From Aradus depressus (lineage: Eukaryota; Arthropoda; Insecta; Hemiptera; Aradidae): a DNA stretch of 64,000 nt. The position numbers were made by a program, and so were the translations under genes. Where the stretch lies: positions 6,182,713-6,246,712 of the forward strand of contig OY759222.1 in NCBI GenBank assembly GCA_963662175.1. Direction: 5' to 3'. The notes below the pieces were generated by a model. The model was not told the DNA's origin. It saw only the letters and a program-made list of their open reading frames with translations, and ran no database searches. Positions 1 to 11,082 of the stretch are shown one piece after another (the first letter of the stretch is position 1; each line of letters begins with the position of its first letter).

Positions 1-534
1 CATATTGCACTGACTACACCCAAGTCATATTGCCTTGACTACACCCAAGTCATATTGCACTGACTACACCCAAGTCATATTGCACTGACTACACCCAAGT
101 CATATTGCCCTGACTACACCCAAGTCATATTGCACTGACTACACCCAAGTCATATTGCACTGACTGCACCCAAGTCATATTGCACTGACTACACCCAAGT
201 CATATTGCCCTGACTACACCCAAGTCATATTGCACTGACTACACCCAAGTCATATTGCACTGACTGCACCCAAGTCATATTGCACTGACTACACCCAAGT
301 CATATTGCACTGACTACACCCAAGTCATATTGCACTGACTACACCCAAGTCATATTGCCCTGACTACACCCAAGTCATATTGCCCTGACTACACCCAAGT
401 CATATTGCACTGACTACACCCAAGTCATATTGCACTGACTGCACCCAAGTCATATTGCACTGACTACACCCAAGTCATATTGCACTGACTGCACCCAAGT
501 CATATTGCACTGACTGCACCCAAGTCATATTGCA
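1..534. repeat. 25-bp minisatellite
   Basis: About 21 head-to-tail copies of a 25-bp unit (core TATTGCACTGACTACACCCA). Copies differ mainly at two positions: CAC/CCC/CCT after TTG, and CTACACC/CTGCACC. The array runs off the left edge, so its full size is unknown. It ends abruptly at about 534 in unique A+T-rich sequence. There are no spacers, so it is not CRISPR. Confidence 0.97.
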
Positions 535-979
535 GTTCTTAATACAAGAAACTCTGTGACTAGCCCGAGCAATACAAGGTACCCAAACTAGTTTAATTAC
601 ATAATAGTCCATAATTATTCCTAATTAAAGGACATATATAATTTTAGTATCTAGTTTTCTTGAGTGACTCAATTCTTTTTATAGTTTGAAACGTACAATG
701 AGTACGAGGTGAACGAGCACTTACAGCTCGGCCTTATAATATCTCAAGCCAGTCTCTTTCCAGTTCTTCAATTTACCTTTATGCAATGTAGAAAATTATG
801 AGAAACTAATTTTTAAATCTATTTTTCATGTATATTTGAAATTGAAAATTACTTTTTAACACGAACATGACTTGTATACAATTTTATATAATGTATTTCT
901 CTAAGAAGAAAAGCGTTTTTTGATGCTTTTCCTAGCTATAGTTGTAGGGAAACTCATGTTTTCAACGGAATTTCATGTT
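535..979. other. A+T-rich stretch without recognised gene
   Basis: No exon-like reading frame with splice sites is seen. The last about 60 bases (ATTTCATGTTTCCCGATCAAATCACC) belong to the dispersed repeat that continues at 980. Confidence 0.6.
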
Positions 980-1335
980 TCCCGATCAAATCACCGACAA
1001 TGTACTTCCCCAGAACGAATTAATCAATTAACTTTTCGTCCCCCCCCCCCCCTCTTCAAACCAAGTCAAACTGTTTACGCTAATACTCAGCTTACATAGT
1101 GGCTTCTGAATCCTCAAACTAAATTTCGTATCGATATATTCATTACATCGGCAGGTATCGGGGTTTTTGAGTTGAGCCCCCCCCCCCTCTGATGGCCTTT
1201 CACTTCTGCCGATTCCGCGGAAAATTAATAAGTTTAGTTAAACGTCACTCCTAATCCCTTCTTTTTTGCCGATTTGACTGAAAATCAATAGGTGTCTTCC
1301 TTATAAGATTTTGGATACACATATATAAACTTAGA
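980..1335 (+). repeat. Dispersed repeat family C copy
   Basis: Diagnostic order of family C: ACTTCCCCAG-ACGAATTAATCAATTAA, a pyrimidine-rich run, TTTACGCTAATACTCAGCTTACATAGTGGCTTCTGAA (written in pieces), TCGATA-ATTCATTACATCGGCAG, then a CCCCCTC tract and GCCGATTT-GCTGAAAATCAAT. About 20 degenerate copies lie in this window on both strands. No coding capacity; probably an old non-autonomous transposon. Its class was not determined. Confidence 0.8.
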
Positions 1336-1345
1336 GAGGGCGCCG

Positions 1346-1836
1346 CATAGTGTGAAATTTATGAGTTTTGATTTTCAAAATTCGAGCCCCTGCTCAATTT
1401 TTGATCAATTTGAATGAAACTAGGTGCAAAATATTTGTGAAAGCTGGCTTTTTATCAGGTAACTGTGGGTTTCACAATCAAGTATTATATGCCAATTGAC
1501 AGCTGCCAAAACCCCGCAAAATTTTTAAAAAATTTAATTTTTTTTGTTAACGGATTTTTACAACTTAAATGCATGTTTTTGGGTCGCTGATTACGAATTC
1601 AATATTTATTTTAGCCAAATGAGGTCCTAATGTTGTCATTTTGGCCTACAGTGGTCCAAATTCAATATATTGGCTATTTTTGCCACTGGCATATAATACC
1701 TTGATTGTGAAACCAGCAGTTATCTGATAAAAATCCAGCTTTCACAAATATTTCGCATCTAGTTTCATCCAAATTGATCTAAAATTGAGCGAGGGCTCTA
1801 ATTTTGAAAATCAAAACTAATAAATTTCACACTGTG
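1346..1836. mobile_element. Fold-back element inserted in a SINE-A head
   Basis: Terminal inverted repeats begin CATAGTGTGAAATTT on the left and end AAATTTCACACTGTG on the right. The two arms pair over most of 170 bp (1346-1520 with 1660-1836). The arms separate the SINE-A head: GCGCCG precedes the left end and CGTCGGTAGCTCAG follows the right end, giving a possible 5-bp duplication CG(C/T)CG. No coding sequence; a non-autonomous DNA element of unassigned superfamily. Confidence 0.8.
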
Positions 1837-2120
1837 CGTCGGTAGCTCAGTGGTAAGCGTTTTCTGAGCTCAAGAACGTGGGTTCGAAACCCGACCAAGG
1901 CCCTTAGTTTATTTTATCTGGGAAGTAAAATAAACTTAAGTACGCCGTTAAGCGATGGTCCCGAGCCTGTACGACGTCAGGTACTCGCCCCCTGCCCTAG
2001 GTGAATAAAAATTTAGGGTAGGCAAAATTTAGGACTCCCATAGTAGAGTCGGGCTCATGTCCACCAGAGTTACGAAAAAGCGCTCTGGTAGTAGGCGATA
2101 TGATCTCGTAGTAAACATTA
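1837..2120 (+). mobile_element. SINE-A copy (tRNA-derived), full body
   Basis: This copy defines the family. The head carries an A-box-like GGTAGCTCAGTGGTA and a B-box GGTTCGAAAC. The body follows (TTAGTTTATTTTATCTGGGA, GATGGTCCCGAGCCTGTACG, AAAATTTAGGGTAGGCAAAA) and the tail is CTCTGGTAGTAGGCGATATG. The tRNA-like half lacks a complete cloverleaf, so it is not a tRNA gene. Its first bases lie at 1339-1345, cut off by the fold-back insertion. Confidence 0.9.
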
Positions 2121-2126
2121 ATTCTA

Positions 2127-2470
2127 TCGGAAGTTATTACATAACTTCTCATACTTCGTATAGTTGGGGAAGTAAAAAATACTTCCTGAGTGTGTGTGTG
2201 TGTGTCATTGGACACGATATCACCCGATATAATGAATGTATCGACACGAAATTTTATATGTGTATCTAAAATCTTTTAAGGACGACATCCATTAATTTTC
2301 ACTTATATCGGCCCAAGACAAAATTTATTAGACGATTCAGAAGCCACTATATAAGTCAAATATTGAGTTTTAGCCCAAGGTCGATCTGCTTTGGAGGGAG
2401 AGCAAATACTTATTTGATTGATTCTTGCTGAGGAAGTACACAGGCGGTGATTCACCGACGACTTTTCAAT
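2127..2470 (-). repeat. Dispersed repeat family C copy
   Basis: Reverse-complement family C, from ACTTCGTATAGTTGGGGAAG to GGAAGTACACAGGCGGTGA. It contains a short (TG)n run at 2192-2207. Confidence 0.75.
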
Positions 2471-3055
2471 ATGAAAGTCAAAAGAGATCAAAACAAAGAA
2501 ATAAGTAGTTTAAATCTTGGTTAAATGGAGTGGGTGCTAGAGGTCGTTCATATCTGGAGAAAGACATTGAACAGATACAGAAATGAAGCCATAACTAAAC
2601 TATATTTGACCTATGAAGCCATGAAAGAAAAAGAAAAAATCCGCAAGGGATAATTTTATGATATTGGGTACGTGCCTTTCTCGTAAGCAATTCTTGAAAG
2701 AAGTATGCATTGGCATTCGTTCGAAAGTTGAAACTTTCCTGACTTAAAGGGCCCTAATATTGACAGGTAAGTAAGTGTGTCAAATTGATAATATGGTATA
2801 GTGAAAAAATAATAATAAGAAAAAATAATAATCAAAAGAAAGTGGTCATGGGATAGATGCATCCATATTAGTTTTATGTGAAAGTCCATTTGTATTGGCA
2901 ATGTTTAGTAATTGCTTGTTGATAATTATTATGCAGATGTTTATAATAAATAAAAAGAAAGTGCAGTGAGAACAATGATGTATCATTCTCACCAGGCCTG
3001 GGTGTCCCTAATGTGCATATAGGCGTACATAACTGCAGTTTTAGTATAGAGGCGA
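2471..3055. other. Stretch without recognised gene
   Basis: A+T-rich sequence with short open frames on both strands, none with splice sites or a recognisable domain. No repeat unit was recognised. Confidence 0.5.
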
Positions 3056-3056
3056 G

Positions 3057-3335
3057 GGCGCCGGAAGCTCAGAAGTAACGTGCTAGCCTACTGAGTTCAA
3101 GATGGCGGCTTCAGAACACGGCCGAGGCCCTTCAGTTTTTTTTTTATCTGGGAGGTGGAAAAACCTTGAGCACGCTGTCCTTCAGATGGGGACTTTAAGG
3201 GATGGTCCCTAGCTTGAACTGAATGTGAATAAACCAGGCCCCCAGACTCCCACAGTTGAGTGGGGCTTATATCCAGCAGAGCGATGAAAGTAGGCGATAT
3301 GACCTCGTAGAGCCCGGGCATGAGTCATAATAACT
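3057..3335 (+). mobile_element. SINE-A copy
   Basis: Head GCGCCGGAAGCTCAGAAGTA, a diverged body, and tail GCCCGGGCATGAGTCATAATA. The B-box region is badly mutated. Confidence 0.88.
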
Positions 3336-3360
3336 ATCATACCATTTACTTTCATCATAA

Positions 3361-4031
3361 TTTCTTTTTTTCTTTTTTTTTACAAATAGCTATTTACAAC
3401 TGTATACAATAATTGTTATTAAATACAACAAGCAAATGTGCTAATAAAGAGGTAATGGCAATGTCATGAGGGGAAATATCACCCAGTGGTGACACTCCCT
3501 AGTCACTGTTTTTCTCTCGTTTATAGCTAATCACTATCACTGTCACTGCTGCTACCAAGGAGGACTCTAGGCCATTGACGCTTAAGCCGTCGTTGGGGAG
3601 TATGGCAGAATGGAGGGCAAGGACTAGCTAGAGGATTATTGTGGGAACTAAGAAGGGAAAATAATTTTTTATATTTGGATTTAGCGACTTCAGTGATGAA
3701 AGGTACGTTAAGGTCAGTGTGAAGAGTTTTGTTGGAGATGTAGTAAGGAGCATTGGCTATTGTACAAAGAATTTTGGATTGAAAGGATTGGATGCGCTGC
3801 AGATTGGAAGCCTTGGCAGAACCCCAAAGTTCAAGTCCGTAAGTCCACATAGGTTTGAGAACTGCGTTGTACATAAGTCGTTTTGTTGTCAAAGTTAATT
3901 TGGATCTTTTGTCTAGTAGTCTTAGGAGAAGTTTATAACGTCTGTTCATTTCTTGTCTTTTCAGTCTCGTGTGAGGAATCCAAGTTAGTCGAGCCAAATC
4001 GAACCAAAAAGATGAATGTTGCCAATCCATG
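3361..4031 (-). mobile_element. Jockey-type LINE, 3' end with RT C-terminal fragment
   Basis: Minus-strand frame 4030-3527 (167 codons) encodes the thumb and C-terminal part of a Jockey-clade reverse transcriptase. Diagnostic motifs in order are TWIPHTRLKRQEMNRRYKLL, LKPMWTYGLELWGSAKASNL, RIQSFQSKIL, ANAPYYISNKTLHTDLNVPF, and a basic/serine tail with an SDSDSD stop end. A 3' UTR follows to an A-rich tail (T-rich on plus) at 3361-3380. The copy is 5'-truncated, lacks the endonuclease and catalytic palm, and is dead. The same 3' UTR recurs at 56490-56637. Confidence 0.92.
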
Positions 4032-4404
4032 TTAGTATTGTTTTAATTGTATGTACAATAACTTCATCAATATACTCGATCATCAATCAATAATTAATAT
4101 TGAATTAATCAATTGAGTGTAATTTAAAGAATAATCTTTCAGTATTTTTACATACCACGACATTAAACTGAACTATTTCGAAATAACCGTTGAAATCTTC
4201 TTAGCTGATTTCGAAAAAGATTATATGGTATACAATACATGGGATGGTAACAATTTTTAACTTAGGTGAGAACAAAATAAATAATAAAAACAATAGCAGA
4301 AAAATAAATAACCACAAAAATAAAAGTAGGTATATATACCTACTCTATTATAATAGAGTAAAACAAAAATTAAAGAATAAATAAAAGAAACTGAAACAAA
4401 AAGT

Positions 4405-4760
4405 CAACAATGAGCTCCCCCCGCAAGAGTTAATCAATTAAGTTTCCGCTCTTCCTCCAGAACCAATTGACCTTTTAGGCTAACAATCAAAGGTGGACTA
4501 ACTTAGGGGCTTCTGAACCATGATACTGATTTTGTATCGATTTACATCGGCAGGTATTACGTGTTTTATGTTAAGCCCTCTCCCTCCGGCCGATTTCGCT
4601 GAAAATCAAGAAATGTCATCCTTATGAGATCCTGGATGTACTATTGAAATGCTGGTATATCCAATCTATTTGGAGATATATGTGGTTCTGTGAACACGAT
4701 AACTGCCGATGTATATGTGCATACAAAACTCCATAACGACTGCTCCTATTTATTTTCAGC
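4405..4760 (+). repeat. Dispersed repeat family C copy
   Basis: Carries AGAGTTAATCAATTAAGTTT, GGGGCTTCTGAAC, TACATCGGCAGGTATTACG and GCCGATTTCGCTGAAAATCA in family order. Confidence 0.75.
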
Positions 4761-4867
4761 CAAATCCGCCGAACAGAAATGAATGTATCTACACAAAAAT
4801 GAGTATTAGTAAGTCTACTATTGATTATAAGTTGCTTTACAAATCAATACTAAATTTTATGTCGATA

Positions 4868-5130
4868 TTTTTTTTTGTCTTTTATTTAGAAAGATGCAAC
4901 TGGGGTGCAACAACCAGCATCTATGATGGTAGGTATGGATATGTTGGCGTGAATAGCATATGAGAGGAAGGCCTCCCAGTGGTAGGTACTCGGGACGAAA
5001 ACTTATATTAATTATTGGGACAAGAACAGAAAAAAAAAATAAATAAAATAAATAAATTTTGATGGATGGGTAAGAGAGATGATAAAAGTAAAGGAAACTA
5101 ATGTAAAAAATAAAAAGTACTAAGAAGGAA
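4868..5130 (-). mobile_element. LINE 3' UTR fragment
   Basis: The reverse complement matches the 3' end of the LINE at 63050-63335 (ATAGATGCTGGTTGTTGCAC, CCTACCACTGGGAGGCCTTC). It is a heavily 5'-truncated insertion with no coding sequence left. Confidence 0.75.
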
Positions 5131-5278
5131 TAGGATTTAAGGTGGCAGTAAGTCGCGGTTCCATCTTCTCTTCAACCTTCGTGGAGGGTTTTGTGGTAAG
5201 TGTTGTGAAGATAAAGTACGTATTTCTGGGTTTGTATGTGGGTAAAGTTTTCTAAAAAAGCGTCACTATATAATATAG

Positions 5279-5476
5279 TTAGTTATTGTGATTCAAGCCC
5301 AGGCTTTAACTATGAGAGCATATCGCCTACTACCAGAGCGCTCATTCGTCATGGAGATGTCTACAATGGAAATGTTTTTTTTTCCCTCCCAGAAAAAAAC
5401 CTTAGGGCTTCGGCCGGGTTTCGATCCGCGATCTTGAGCTCAGACTAGCACGCTACCCCTGACCTACCGGCGCCCC
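5279..5476 (-). mobile_element. SINE-A copy, internally deleted
   Basis: Tail GTTAGTTATTGTGATTCAAG and head GACCTACCGGCGCCCC are both present. The central TTTAGGGTAGGCAAAATTTA block is missing. Confidence 0.88.
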
Positions 5477-5544
5477 ATGTCAATATAATCATTAACTTTT
5501 AGTTTTCGTGGGGGAGGGTTAACATATTTTTGAATATATAAGAT

Positions 5545-5975
5545 CTGATATGAATCCTTTAATGTCTCTTGCTTTGCGAGAACTTTAATATAATAATTTA
5601 TTTCCACAAACATACGAAATATAAGGGAAGTTATGTAAACGATTGAAAATTCGAAATTGAGTTATCACCGGAATGTTACGTTTTCAGACCCCCTGATTCC
5701 AAAAATTACAAAAAAAATGTATGTGTTGTCCATTTGTGAACACGATAAATTAGTGTATCGACACGAAATTTTATATGTCCAGAACCTACTGATTTTCAGC
5801 CAAATATAGAAGAGGGGGATTGGGGGGAAGAGGGGCTTAAGACAAAATCTCTGATAATTGTCGATGTAATAAATGTATTAATATATAATTTAGTACAAGG
5901 ATTCAGAAGCCGTTCGTTTGAAGTCAAAACGGTCGACAGGGGAAAAACTAATTGACTAATTCATGTTAGGGAGTC
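5545..5975 (-). repeat. Dispersed repeat family C copy
   Basis: Inverted family C with TGTATCGACACGAAATTTTA, ATTGTCGATGTAATAAATG and GATTCAGAAGCCGTT. Confidence 0.75.
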
Positions 5976-6174
5976 TTTTATTTTACTTCCCACACTGAAT
6001 CGAAGAACCGGATTTTTTATATAGGGTTATCAAAGTCATAAAGTCAGAATTATAGTTCTATTTCCACAGGAGCCTGGCAGTTTGAAAAGAGGCAACCAAA
6101 TTTTTGAGAATATTTTGAGGGAAGTTAGAATATTTAAGTTTCTAATGAATAAGTGTAGGAGGAAGAAGGGAGAA

Positions 6175-6967
6175 GTGTTCCCAAAGAATGTGGTACCTAC
6201 ATATCTGATCCAGAAGACCTTCAACCGAACGAGTCGGGCGACTTACAGGATTATAGTAGCCCCGAAGGGAGTCTTCCAAGTCAGTACTCCAAGAAGTGTA
6301 GGAGGAAGAGGTCTGCGTGCTCCCAAAGAATGTGGTACCTACATATCTGACCCAGAAGACCTTCAACCGAACGAGTCGGGCGACTTACAGGATTATAGTA
6401 GCCCAGAAGGGAGCCTTCCAAGTCAGTACTCCAAGAAGTGTAAGAGAAAGAGGTCTGCGTGCTCCCAAAGAATGTGGTACCTACATATCTGACCCAGAAG
6501 ACCTTCAACCGAACGAGTCGGGCGACTTACAGGATTATAGTAGCCCAGAAGGGAGTCTTCCAAGTCAGTACTCTAAGAAGTGTAGGAGGAAGAGGTCTGA
6601 GTGTCCCCAAAGAATGTGGTATCTACATATCTGATCCAGAAGACCTTCAACCGAACGAAGGCGACTTACAGGATTATAATAGCCCAGAAGGGAGTCTTCC
6701 AAGTCAGTACTCTAAGAAGTGTAGGAGGAAGAGGTCTGAGTGTTCCCAAAGAATGTGGTACCTACATATCTGATCCAGAAGACCTTCAACCGAACGAAGG
6801 CGACTTACAGGATTATAATAGCCCAGAAGGGAGTCTTCCAAGTCAGTACTCTAAGAAGTGTAGGAGGAAGAGGTCTGAGTGTTCCCAAAGAATGTGGTAC
6901 CTACATATCTGATCCAGAAGACCTTCAACCGAACGAGTCGGGCGACTTACAGGATTATAGTAGCCCA
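6175..6967. repeat. 142-bp satellite array
   Basis: Six tandem units, marked by AAGAATGTGGTACCTACATA-type starts at about 6186, 6328, 6470, 6612, 6751 and 6890. Spacing is 142, 142, 142, 139 and 139 bp; the shorter units lack three bases in CGAACGAGTCGGGCGACTTA. Open frames of about 100 codons run through every unit, but 142 is not a multiple of three, so each frame ends after one to two units. They are repeat artefacts, not genes. Confidence 0.95.
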
Positions 6968-6975
6968 GAAGGGAG

Positions 6976-7904
6976 TAGGGTTGGGCGATAGTCGATAGTT
7001 ACTATCGATATATCGATAGATCACGCCTATCGGTACCCAATATCGATAGGCCACGCCTATCGGTAACCAATAACGATAGTTTTGACTATTGATATTTTTT
7101 TAATTTTTACTCACAAGTTTTGAAGTTGATGACGTAGTCACGCACTTGTGCAAACAAATTAAATTCACGGTATTGGGCTTTGGCTCTTCTAAGTATTTAT
7201 AATCCTAACTTCCTCTTTAATTGGGAATCTTATTCTACAATTCTTAGAAATTTTTTTGGGGTTGGCCGGCGAGAGCGCAAAGCTGATTTTTATTATGAGG
7301 GTGACTATACGACGAGAGCGCAAATTGGCAAATTAATTAATTCTTTATCACAGAACTTCAAACAAAGCCGTTGGCCGGCGAGAGCACAAAGCTGATTTTA
7401 ATTATCCAAATTTTGTAATATTTCTATTTATGTTTGTTCTAGGAATTTATGTACCTAGATGAATGATTATCGCTGTTAGACAGCTTACAACAATGAAAAT
7501 TGAGATGGCTGAGTAATCAGTAGGCCTTTGCAGTGGCGGCCTTTGTGGCGGGCGAGACGGGCAACTTCAAAATAAATTAAAAACTTAATTAAAACCTTTG
7601 CGCTCTCGCCGTATAAAAATGGGATTAATTTTTATTATCTACACACACTTTTTGAAAATTCAAATAAATTCGTTTTTCATTTATCTTTATAATTATTCCT
7701 TATCTTATAATTTATAATCCTGCAAGTTTGCAATAGGTAGGTAGGTAATTGAATTTAATTATAATAAATTTCTTGAAATTCTTTATTAAATAGATCTGGA
7801 CAAAAATGAATTGCTATCGGAAAACTATCGATAGTATTCGATAGTTTTTAACCGATATTATCGGACTATCGATAGTGCCAACTATCGACTATCGCCCAAC
7901 CCTA
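6976..7904. mobile_element. hAT-type non-autonomous element in the satellite
   Basis: Perfect terminal inverted repeats: TAGGGTTGGGCGATAGTCGA at the left and its complement ending CGCCCAACCCTA at the right. They are flanked by an 8-bp target-site duplication GAAGGGAG (6968-6975 and 7905-7912). The satellite sequence resumes exactly after the duplication. The subterminal regions are rich in TATCGATAG. Two internal copies of GTTGGCCGGCGAGAGCGCAA-like sequence lie at about 7261 and 7369. No transposase frame; 929 bp. Confidence 0.95.
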
Positions 7905-7960
7905 GAAGGGAGTCTTTCAAGTCAATACACCAAGAAAGATACTACGTAGAAGGATAACCT
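7905..7960. repeat. Remnant of the 142-bp satellite
   Basis: Continues the interrupted unit (GAAGGGAGTCTTTCAAGTCA) and then decays. Confidence 0.85.
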
Positions 7961-7989
7961 GAGAAGTTATTAAAAATGGTTTCTAAAAA

Positions 7990-8245
7990 TCTATATAGTT
8001 GATTTATGTAAGGGCTTCTGAGTCCTCATATAAAATTTTGTGTCGATACATTCATTACATCGGCAGGTTTAAAGTTTTTGATGGTAGTCCTCCTCTGATC
8101 CCCCTCTATCCTTCGGCTGATATCGTGGAAAATTTATATGTGTCGTCTTTACTATGTTCTGGATACACATATAAAATTGTTTTTTTATTTTTTGAATTTC
8201 TGACTGATTATATAACTTCTTCTATGCTTCATAAGCAGGCATAGC
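7990..8245 (+). repeat. Dispersed repeat family C copy
   Basis: Contains GGGCTTCTGAGTCCTCATAT, TTTGTGTCGATACATTCATT, ACATCGGCAGG and the TATAACTTCTTCTATGCTTC end. Confidence 0.75.
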
Positions 8246-9392
8246 ATCGATTTCCAAGCACTAAATTCAAAGAGTGTTTAGTGGCATGAGACTGCACTCC
8301 TACCTAATTGTACATAAGGCAAAAATACACAAACAGAAAAAATATAAATATATAACAAATAAATAAAATAAAAATAAAATGAAGCCGGCCGGCTCTGCCC
8401 AGGGTCACCCACTGGTCACATTAGCAATACAAATTACACAATGGCAAAATGCAACGGTCCTTTCAGAGCGTGTAAATACATGTTGTATTATTGAATAAAA
8501 GTCTAAATCTCCATAAGAAAAAAAATCGTCTCCCAACACGAATTAATCAACTAAATTTTCCCTTAATGCTTGAGAAATAAAATATTAAATCCACCCAATC
8601 AATAATTTTAAATTGTGTAAAAAAAAATTCAATTCTATTTTTTTGACTGTCCATCTAACTAAACCTGTTAATTTGCATATATTTGTCAATGAGGACATGG
8701 GGAGATACTCTCATAATTTATTAAGAAAAACCGGAGGCCCTTAGGTATTTTATTAGGGAAGTAAAAACCATGAGCTCGCCGTCCTCTGGTACTCTTTAAT
8801 GAGGAAATTTAAGAATCCCTCAGAAAAACTTATAGGGAAGGAATAAGAGCACTGGATGCTTAGGTCCCTAGGTGTACACACGACATATCTTATTCAAGAA
8901 AGGTAAACAGCTAAACATTCAACAGATAAACTCAAGTATGTTACATCTGGTATATTCGGAATGAAGACGGCGATTAAGCTGTTCTGATTAAAACCGAGGA
9001 GTATTTTTTTGAAGTCTAGAATACAGAGATGTATTGGGTTCAGCGAATGATTAGAATTCAAACATAGACAATATATGATCGGATGTCTCAACTCAAAGAA
9101 TTGAGTCAACACTGAAGAAAAATAAAATTCTTCAAGTCAAATCAACTCCTAATGAGAATTTCTTCAGAACAAGAACCCGATCACTGAAAGTTCCCAGAGG
9201 AGACAATTTATTTCACTTTTTTCTTCAGTGCAGCTTCATTACAATTTATGGTGACATTTTTCAAATATAATAGAAATAAATTCATTGACAATAATATGTC
9301 AATTTCTTGATGATTATTAAACCCACTGAATGCATTTTATTATTAATTTCAATTTAAATATATTTTAGTGCAAAATAATTGTATACAATTAT
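8246..9392. other. Stretch without recognised gene
   Basis: A+T-rich. Includes a short SINE-A body remnant around 8730-8830 (GGAGGCCCTTAGGTATTTTA). No host exon or RNA gene seen. Confidence 0.5.
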
Positions 9393-9394
9393 TA

Positions 9395-9697
9395 GGGTTA
9401 GGTTAGGTATTATGACTCATGCCCGGGCTTTAACTACGAGGTCATATCGCCTACTACCAGAGCGCTCTTTCGTCACTCTGGTGGACATGATCCCGACTCT
9501 ACTGTGGAAGTCCTAAATTTTGCCTACCCTAAATTTTTATTCATCTAGGGTAGGGGTCTTTAACGAGTACCTGACATCGTACAGGCTCGGGACCATCGCT
9601 TAACGTCCCATCCGAAGGACGGCGTGCTTAAGTTTATTTTACCTCCCAGATAAAATAAACTAACGGCCTCGGTCGGGTTACGAACCCACGACCTTAA
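9395..9697 (-). mobile_element. SINE-A copy, head-truncated
   Basis: A near-consensus tail and body, starting GACTCATGCCCGGGCTTTAA. It ends inside the B-box region (GGGTTACGAACCCACGACCT), so the A-box half is missing. Confidence 0.92.
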
Positions 9698-10144
9698 CAA
9701 TTATTAAAATTTAATTGTGACTTTTATTTTTAATTTTATATTATTATTGTTTATGAAGTCAACTGTTCCTCTCCCAGAATTTTCATTAAAAAAACTATTT
9801 TTTAAACCAATAAATAATTTGTTTTTTTCTTACCCAGCAGAACTAACGATAAGTTGGATTGTCTATATAATTGGGCGTTAAAGTCTCCAAAAAGACCTGA
9901 AAGGTGAAGAGAAGTTACTCACGTGCTGCGACGTGGAGTGCTGGAAGGAGCAGGAGCAGAAGACGGTACATGCTGGAGGGAAGGAAGGCTAGCTACTGAG
10001 GTGAGCGGGTCCTGAGGCACCCTGTGGGGGCCCCCTCCACCTAGGGAGGGGGCCCGACCTAGATACTCCCAACTATCCTCCGGTCCTAGGGCTCCAACAC
10101 TCCATCCCCCTTAGATCAGAATAGAAGAGTGGTAATCTATAGAG

Positions 10145-10275
10145 CTTCTTAAGATGTAGAAGGAATTCGAGGTTCTGTCGTCTAAATGAAAACACAATAT
10201 TTGGCCAACGTTTCGGAAACTATTTATTTCCTTCTTCTTGGTCTTATAATGATTTGTGTGGATGTGTGTGGGACA
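10145..10275 (-). repeat. Half of fold-back MITE family H
   Basis: One arm only: GTAGAAGGAATTCGAGGTTC, TTTGGCCAACGTTTCGGAAA, TTCCTTCTTC. A full copy is at 55305-55625 and another half at 54105-54220. On the minus strand, 10203-10243 carries the hammerhead-like core described in the findings, here with the CT of CTGA mutated. Confidence 0.8.
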
Positions 10276-10480
10276 GTGAGGTCAGATTGCCTTGCCCGAC
10301 TCTACCATGCGAGTCCTAGATGTTGCATACCTAGGTTTATTTACCTACGTTAAAGATAGCATTTTACAGGCTCGGGACCATCGCTTAACGTTCAATACAA
10401 AGGACGGCGTGCTCAAGGTTCTTATTAGGTTTTGAACCCGCAATCTTGAGCCCATGCTACCTCTGTGCCATCGGCGTCCT
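10276..10480 (-). mobile_element. SINE-A copy, partial
   Basis: Diverged body (CCCGACTCTACCATGCGAGT, GGCTCGGGACCATCGCTTAA) and head ATCGGCGTCCTC. It directly abuts the MITE H half. Confidence 0.8.
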
Positions 10481-10857
10481 CAAATATATTTTATTTAGTG
10501 CATTTTGACACTTTGACCTCTAGCGTCATAGAAATACGAACTCCGCATCCAACATCTTCTTGAAGGTTTCTGAATATCGATAAACGTGTATCGTGCGTAA
10601 ATTAACCTCGACCCATCGCAGCCAACCATATCCGTCTTACTTCATAATCACCAGGTTCCATTATTTTTACATGAAATGATATGCAACTTCATTTTAATAT
10701 TCATTAAAAAAAATAATGTTTAGGCGAAACATTACATAAAGAAAATTATTGAATCTTTTCAGTGAATCACCGGCAATGTACCATACCCAGAGCGTTTTTT
10801 TCGCTATCCTCCTGAAACACCAATTTAACGATTTGGTTAACAATCGATAGGTTTAAG

Positions 10858-11016
10858 TTAGTTATTGTGACTCATGCCCTAGAATTAATTACGAGGTCAC
10901 ATCGCCTACTACCAGAGCGCTCTTTCGTCGCTTTGGTGGACATTTGGAGAACCACGTTTCGAACCCGCGATCTTGAACTCAGTAGGCTAGCACGCTACAT
11001 CTGAGCTATCGGTGCC
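10858..11016 (-). mobile_element. SINE-A copy, internally deleted
   Basis: Tail TTATTGTGACTCATGCCCTA joins directly to the head GAACCCGCGATCTTGAACTC...CTATCGGTGCC; about 150 bp of body is missing. Confidence 0.85.
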
Positions 11017-11082
11017 AAATGTTGATATATTTTTTACCTAGGTGTTAATAGTATTTTTGAGTATAACACCCTCATATCTGTG

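Noticed and set aside
1..534. Array of short repeats resembling CRISPR
   Set aside because: Units are directly adjacent without unique spacers, and the genome is eukaryotic.
1837..1910. tRNA gene at a SINE-A head
   Set aside because: The same head recurs about 20 times with a common body and no intact cloverleaf.
6082..6991. Series of about 100-codon open frames on both strands
   Set aside because: They are the same satellite unit read repeatedly; the 142-bp period breaks the frame, and no splice or start context is conserved.
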